A stretch of DNA of 64,000 bases, taken from positions 7,885 through 71,884 of the forward strand of contig JBAUMC010000006.1 in the NCBI GenBank assembly GCA_049578505.1, written 5' to 3'. The first letter of the stretch is position 1. Every line of letters starts with the position of its first letter. Source of the stretch: JAGVPT01 sp049578505. GTDB taxonomy: Bacteria > Bacteroidota > Ignavibacteria > UBA10030 > UBA8401. The notes below the pieces were generated by a model that was given only the letters and a program-made list of their open reading frames with translations, made no database searches and had not been told where the DNA came from. Position numbers and translations under genes: made by a program. Below are positions 61,249 through 64,000 of this stretch, piece after piece.

Positions 61249-61686
61249 GCCGTGATTCTGGGGGAGGCGCGCGTCAATCGACCACGGACCCGACCCTGCA
61301 ATCAAGAGGAAGACAATTCCCGCAAGCATAGCAAAGTCCGTCCTCCCATCGCTCACGACGAACCAGAACCCTTGCGCAGGGCGGAAGAGCTCCGGAATCT
61401 TCGTTGTTACAATAGCAGTCAGGTTGATGATGAGGAGAGGCACGCTGGCCAAACGAGTAAGGAGTCCGATGGTCACTAGCGCGCCGCAGACGATTTCGAA
61501 CGTTCCTACAAAATGAGCTGTGAAATCTGGGAACGGAAATCCTATCTTTGTGAACCTGTTGACTCCCCAATTTGGATCGATGAACTTCAAGATCCCTTGG
61601 GTCAGGAAAATAAGTCCGACGGAAAAACGAATGAGAAGAGCTCCGCCCGGTGCGTGGGTAGTGACGGTTCGATGAAGGAATTTCAT
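61234..61686 (-). CDS. DoxX-family membrane protein
   Basis: 150 residues with four helices: LLIRFSVGLIFLTQGILKFI, FVGTFEIVCGALVTIGLL, LASVPLLIINLTAIVTTKI and FAMLAGIVFLLIAGSGPWS. DoxX-like proteins of this kind (GxxFLxxGxxKFxD) are linked to oxidative or sulphur metabolism, but their activity is not established. AAGG lies upstream. The last 15 bases overlap the converging ppx gene, so the two are antisense at their ends. Confidence 0.85.
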   Translation of the reverse strand: MKFLHRTVTTHAPGGALLIRFSVGLIFLTQGILKFIDPNWGVNRFTKIGFPFPDFTAHFVGTFEIVCGALVTIGLLTRLASVPLLIINLTAIVTTKIPELFRPAQGFWFVVSDGRTDFAMLAGIVFLLIAGSGPWSIDARLPQNHGSGGR

Positions 61687-61848
61687 GATGACCTTCTTGT
61701 GAATTTAAAGAATGTGATTCATACCAGATAATAAACCGTTCGTTGTGGCTAAAAATTCCGAGAACCGAATCATGCTGAACCCGTTTTTACTCGTTATAGT
61801 TAAATTGAAGGCAAGTGTTGCATTCCAGCGGTAGTCCGCGAAATCACG

Positions 61849-63048
61849 TTAAAATACAAAGCCGATTCCCAGATTGATGAATGAGTTATTCTGATCGTAT
61901 GGAAGTGCCTTAGGGCTTGTGATGGCCGGGCCGGTATGTTCGAATCGTACATCTGCTTTGATTGCAACGGTACTTATCGGCAAATAATTGAGGCCTACGA
62001 GAATGTGAGACTGATCGACCGTTCCATCGGCAATGCCATTGATCGGAATAGAGGAATTCATATCGAGTTTTTCATAACGGCTAAACGCGATCAGGTGCCG
62101 CTCGGTCGTTGAACCCCCGTTACCCAAGAGATCGTATCCGATTTCGGCGTAGGCGCCATATTCAGATTCAGGTGTATTGTTTTTATATGCCCGATTAATT
62201 TCTTCGGCGTCCGGAATTGAGATGTACGTTCCAAGAGCACGAAACGACCAACTGCCGCAAGCATAGCGGATATCCGCCTCGCCGATTGCCACGGGCGAGC
62301 CGAACGATCCCGAATTTAATCCCATGGTATCTGCCTGCTGGGAACTAACCCCTACGGTACCGCCATAATAACCTGTGACTTCAGCTTTGAGAGTACCCTC
62401 TGCGTACTTGAGCGCAACGTTCACGGCCAAATTATTTGCGTTGGCATTACGTCCTTGAAACCTCCCGTTCTTGATTCCAGTTCCATGTGTGAACATCGCG
62501 CTGCTTAATCCGTTGAGCAGTGCGACGCTATAACTGAGAGGCGATGCGGCGATAGCACTATAGTAACCGATGCCGATGTCCCGCCATGTTGTGGGAATAA
62601 CGTTCGTTTCAACCTGCGTGCGTTCGTTGCCATTGAACATAGGTGGAAGGTGACTCTCGTTCATGATGCCAATTGTCGGGAGAATTAATCCGGCCTTGAA
62701 ATAATGTGTGGGATCGGTATTGAATCTGATATACACTTGCTCGACCGCCAGTTGACCTCCGTTGCTCCCCCCTGAAAGCACGGCATCGTCCATCTCGAGT
62801 TCGCTGAAGAATGCGATGCTGGAGTCAAAGTTGCGCCCGATATCCAACACAAGGCGTTGAAGGTCAGCCGTCGATGTTTTCGCGTTCGCATTGTCCTGGT
62901 AGAGTGCGTTGCCCCAGCCCCTGAAGTATATGGGAGACTGGCTGTTCGCTCCGGTTGAATCTTGGCTGGCCGCGCTGGTCTGTTGTGGAAAGAGCAATGT
63001 CGTTAAGCCTAACAACATCGCAAGAAAAACGATGGTAGATTTTTTCAT
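61849..63048 (-). CDS. porin-like outer-membrane protein
   Basis: 399 residues. Signal peptide MKKSTIVFLAMLLGLTTLLFPQQTSA, then beta-barrel character throughout (IYFRGWGNALYQDNANAKTSTADLQRLVLDIGRNFDSS, YFKAGLILPTIGIMNES, RHLIAFSRYEKLDMN) ending FINLGIGFVF with a C-terminal Phe. It resembles phosphate/sulfate-type porins. A palindrome with the ModE-box form lies 83 bases upstream, and ModE and Mop genes precede on the same strand, so oxyanion, probably molybdate, uptake is proposed. Confidence 0.82.
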   Translation of the reverse strand: MKKSTIVFLAMLLGLTTLLFPQQTSAASQDSTGANSQSPIYFRGWGNALYQDNANAKTSTADLQRLVLDIGRNFDSSIAFFSELEMDDAVLSGGSNGGQLAVEQVYIRFNTDPTHYFKAGLILPTIGIMNESHLPPMFNGNERTQVETNVIPTTWRDIGIGYYSAIAASPLSYSVALLNGLSSAMFTHGTGIKNGRFQGRNANANNLAVNVALKYAEGTLKAEVTGYYGGTVGVSSQQADTMGLNSGSFGSPVAIGEADIRYACGSWSFRALGTYISIPDAEEINRAYKNNTPESEYGAYAEIGYDLLGNGGSTTERHLIAFSRYEKLDMNSSIPINGIADGTVDQSHILVGLNYLPISTVAIKADVRFEHTGPAITSPKALPYDQNNSFINLGIGFVF

Positions 63049-63130
63049 AGTGGTCGACTCTCTCCATTGTGATTGAGGAAAATTGAACTGAATCGGATTT
63101 CATTCAAAAAGATTAGCACATGCTATTGAA

Positions 63131-63160
63131 GAGCGTTATCTACCAGTGTTGATAACGCTC
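63131..63160. promoter_or_regulatory. ModE-box-like operator
   Basis: GAGCGTTATC and GATAACGCTC form a perfect 10-bp inverted repeat with a 10-base spacer. It contains CGTTAT-N12-ATAACG, the layout of the E. coli modA operator as I recall it. It lies between the ModE-type gene (ends 63173) and the porin gene (starts 63048). No T tract follows on the minus strand, so a terminator is less likely. Confidence 0.6.
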
Positions 63161-63172
63161 AGCAAAAAAATA

Positions 63173-63514
63173 TCACATGTTAAGTTCGGTGTTGAGGCGT
63201 TTCGTAAACTTGACTACTTCACGTTCGATGTCTTCGTATTCTCTGAGAATCATTATTCCGTATGCCGTCAGCGTTGTTCCGCCTCCGCCAGTTCCGCCGC
63301 GCTGTTTCGTTACCATGGGTTGGGACGCCACACGGTTTGCTGAGTTGACTACCGCCCATGCGTGTTGGTAAGAAATGTGCATGCGACGGGCAGCAGTGCT
63401 TAAACTTCCGTCGCGTTGAATTGACCGTAGCAAGTTGATCGTTGCAGGCTTAAAAAGTAGTGCTCCGTGACGTCGAATGCGAATCTCCAATTCAATTTCA
63501 ATTCTGCGTGGCAT
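63173..63514 (-). CDS. ModE N-terminal-type molybdate regulator
   Basis: 113 residues. A LysR-like winged helix as in ModE_N: LLRSIQRDGSLSTAARRMHISYQHAWAVVNSANR (HTH) with VTKQRGGTGGGGTTLTAYGIMILREY (wing and dimer helix). The C-terminal Mop sensor domains of full ModE are missing; a free TOBE/Mop protein is encoded 12 bases upstream on the same strand, which may supply the molybdate-binding part in trans. Confidence 0.88.
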   Translation of the reverse strand: MPRRIEIELEIRIRRHGALLFKPATINLLRSIQRDGSLSTAARRMHISYQHAWAVVNSANRVASQPMVTKQRGGTGGGGTTLTAYGIMILREYEDIEREVVKFTKRLNTELNM

Positions 63515-63526
63515 CTCCGGTAAAAC

Positions 63527-63736
63527 TCAATCCTTGCCGATAATAACTTCCGTGGACTTAATAACTGCGTACGCAGTATCGCCGGTCTTCAGGCCGAGGT
63601 CCTCGACGGCTTCTTTGGAAATAATAGAGGTGAGAACGTTTCCATTACCGAGGTCGATTTTGACTTTAGCGGTAATAAGCCCCTCCTCGACCAAAGTGAC
63701 GGTCCCCTTGAGTTTGTTTCGCGCGCTGAGTCTCAT
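63527..63736 (-). CDS. Mop/TOBE molybdate-binding protein
   Basis: 69 residues, one TOBE/Mop domain: MRLSARNKLKGTVTLVEEGLITAKVKIDLGNGNVLTSIISKEAVEDLGLKTGDTAYAVIKSTEVIIGKD shows the family order S-A-R-N-x-L-K-G-x-V, then S-I-I-S-K-x-A-V-x-x-L-G-L-K-x-G-D and VIK-S-x-E-V. Free Mop proteins assemble into hexamers that store molybdate or tungstate. It is transcribed first in the Mop-ModE pair. Confidence 0.88.
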   Translation of the reverse strand: MRLSARNKLKGTVTLVEEGLITAKVKIDLGNGNVLTSIISKEAVEDLGLKTGDTAYAVIKSTEVIIGKD

Positions 63737-63835
63737 GTGCTATAGAGTTTGTAACTGGTCAGACGGTTGCATCTCGCAACATAATCGTCAGAATTTATCA
63801 ATACGAAAACACATTTGCAAGTCGCACCGTCGTCA

Positions 63836-63966
63836 GGTAGTGGTATACTTTGAAAGTCAATGTCATTCCGGCGAAAGCCGGAATCCATGCAATTAAACCT
63901 GGATGCCCGCTTTCGCGGGCATGACAAATCTTTTTTATTCAGAATACTCAAAGTGTAGCACTACCC
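63836..63966. repeat. MITE-like repeat, copy B
   Basis: Inverted partner of copy A at 13147. Terminal inverted repeats GGTAGTGGTATACTTTGA and (as reverse complement of the other end) GGTAGTGCTACACTTTGA agree at 16 of 18 positions. Internal hairpins at 63865-63884 (ATTCCGGC/GCCGGAAT) and 63903-63922 (ATGCCCGC/GCGGGCAT). A 13-bp direct repeat, CCGTCGTCAGGTA, stands at both borders (63827-63839 and 63965-63977). A short frame across it (FRRND type) is spurious. Confidence 0.82.
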
Positions 63967-64000
63967 GTCGTCAGGTAATGGCTCAATTTGAGAAAAAAAT

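Noticed and set aside
63131..63160. Reading the palindrome as a terminator for the ModE-type gene
   Set aside because: No T tract follows the hairpin on the minus strand, and the half-sites and spacing fit a ModE operator better.
63733..63951. Short minus-strand frame with GFRRND
   Set aside because: It is the MITE-like repeat read as protein, a well-known type of false gene call.
1..64000. CRISPR array, rRNA genes, plasmid or phage structural genes
   Set aside because: No regularly spaced direct repeats, no rRNA segments and no capsid, tail, terminase or replication genes were seen.

Overview
The window looks like chromosomal DNA from a Bacteroidota-type bacterium, most likely of the Ignavibacteria/Kryptonia kind. 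Two large secreted proteins end in the NYPNPFNP-type C-terminal sorting domain of the type IX secretion system, which is typical of that group. There are outer-membrane barrels, lipoproteins and a mid-range base composition. No replication origin, CRISPR array, rRNA operon or intact prophage is visible. Two tRNA genes are present: Leu(UAG) and Pro(GGG).

Layout. 1-2650 is accessory: a small regulator-like gene, a candidate structured RNA, an IS1-type transposase gene with an overlapping small gene, and a small exported protein. 2717-3128 is a long intergenic repeat with a second, inverted copy at 55949-56340. 3293-13000 carries an odd response regulator, the squalene operon hpnCDE, a multi-sensor histidine kinase, HflX and a BatA-like membrane protein. 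13007-18200 has tRNA-Leu, a MITE-like repeat, a GDSL lipoprotein, a FadL-type barrel and two more envelope proteins. 19001-24627 encodes two T9SS cargo proteins flanking a coiled-coil repeat protein. 24929-34517 has membrane proteins, a histidine kinase, purA, an ECF sigma factor with an exported beta-rich protein, a TPR lipoprotein with a CHAT-like domain, and a barrel protein. 34852-36003 has a MerR regulator and a tRNA-Pro/GIY-YIG locus with a decayed duplicate. 36038-52728 is mostly metabolism: L,D-transpeptidase, penicillin acylase, pyruvate kinase, glucan phosphorylase, SixA, adenosine deaminase, an aromatic amino-acid ammonia-lyase, PhzF and a membrane FeS oxidoreductase. 52778-55880 has a degenerate IS481-like integrase followed by a PhoB/PhoR-type pair.

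56556-61248 is a compact same-strand cluster: a CHAD protein split over two frames, a SixA phosphatase, two overlapping thymidylate-kinase-like genes (the second with Arg for Lys in the P-loop) and a Ppx/GppA-HD phosphatase. CHAD and Ppx both point to polyphosphate, so this is the best candidate for an undescribed functional module. 61849-63736 is a probable molybdate-responsive unit: a TOBE/Mop protein, a ModE-type DNA-binding protein, a ModE-box-like palindrome and an outer-membrane porin-like gene.

The most striking DNA-level signal is a 22-bp micro-element made of two 11-bp units of the form TCCC-N3-GGGA. It occurs twice, inside two different duplicated sequences, and each has an uninterrupted partner in this same window, so both insertions can be read exactly. 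Several other palindromic repeat families are also present: a 130-bp MITE-like repeat with near-perfect terminal inverted repeats and an exchanged hairpin arm, and a palindromic repeat inside the ammonia-lyase coding sequence.
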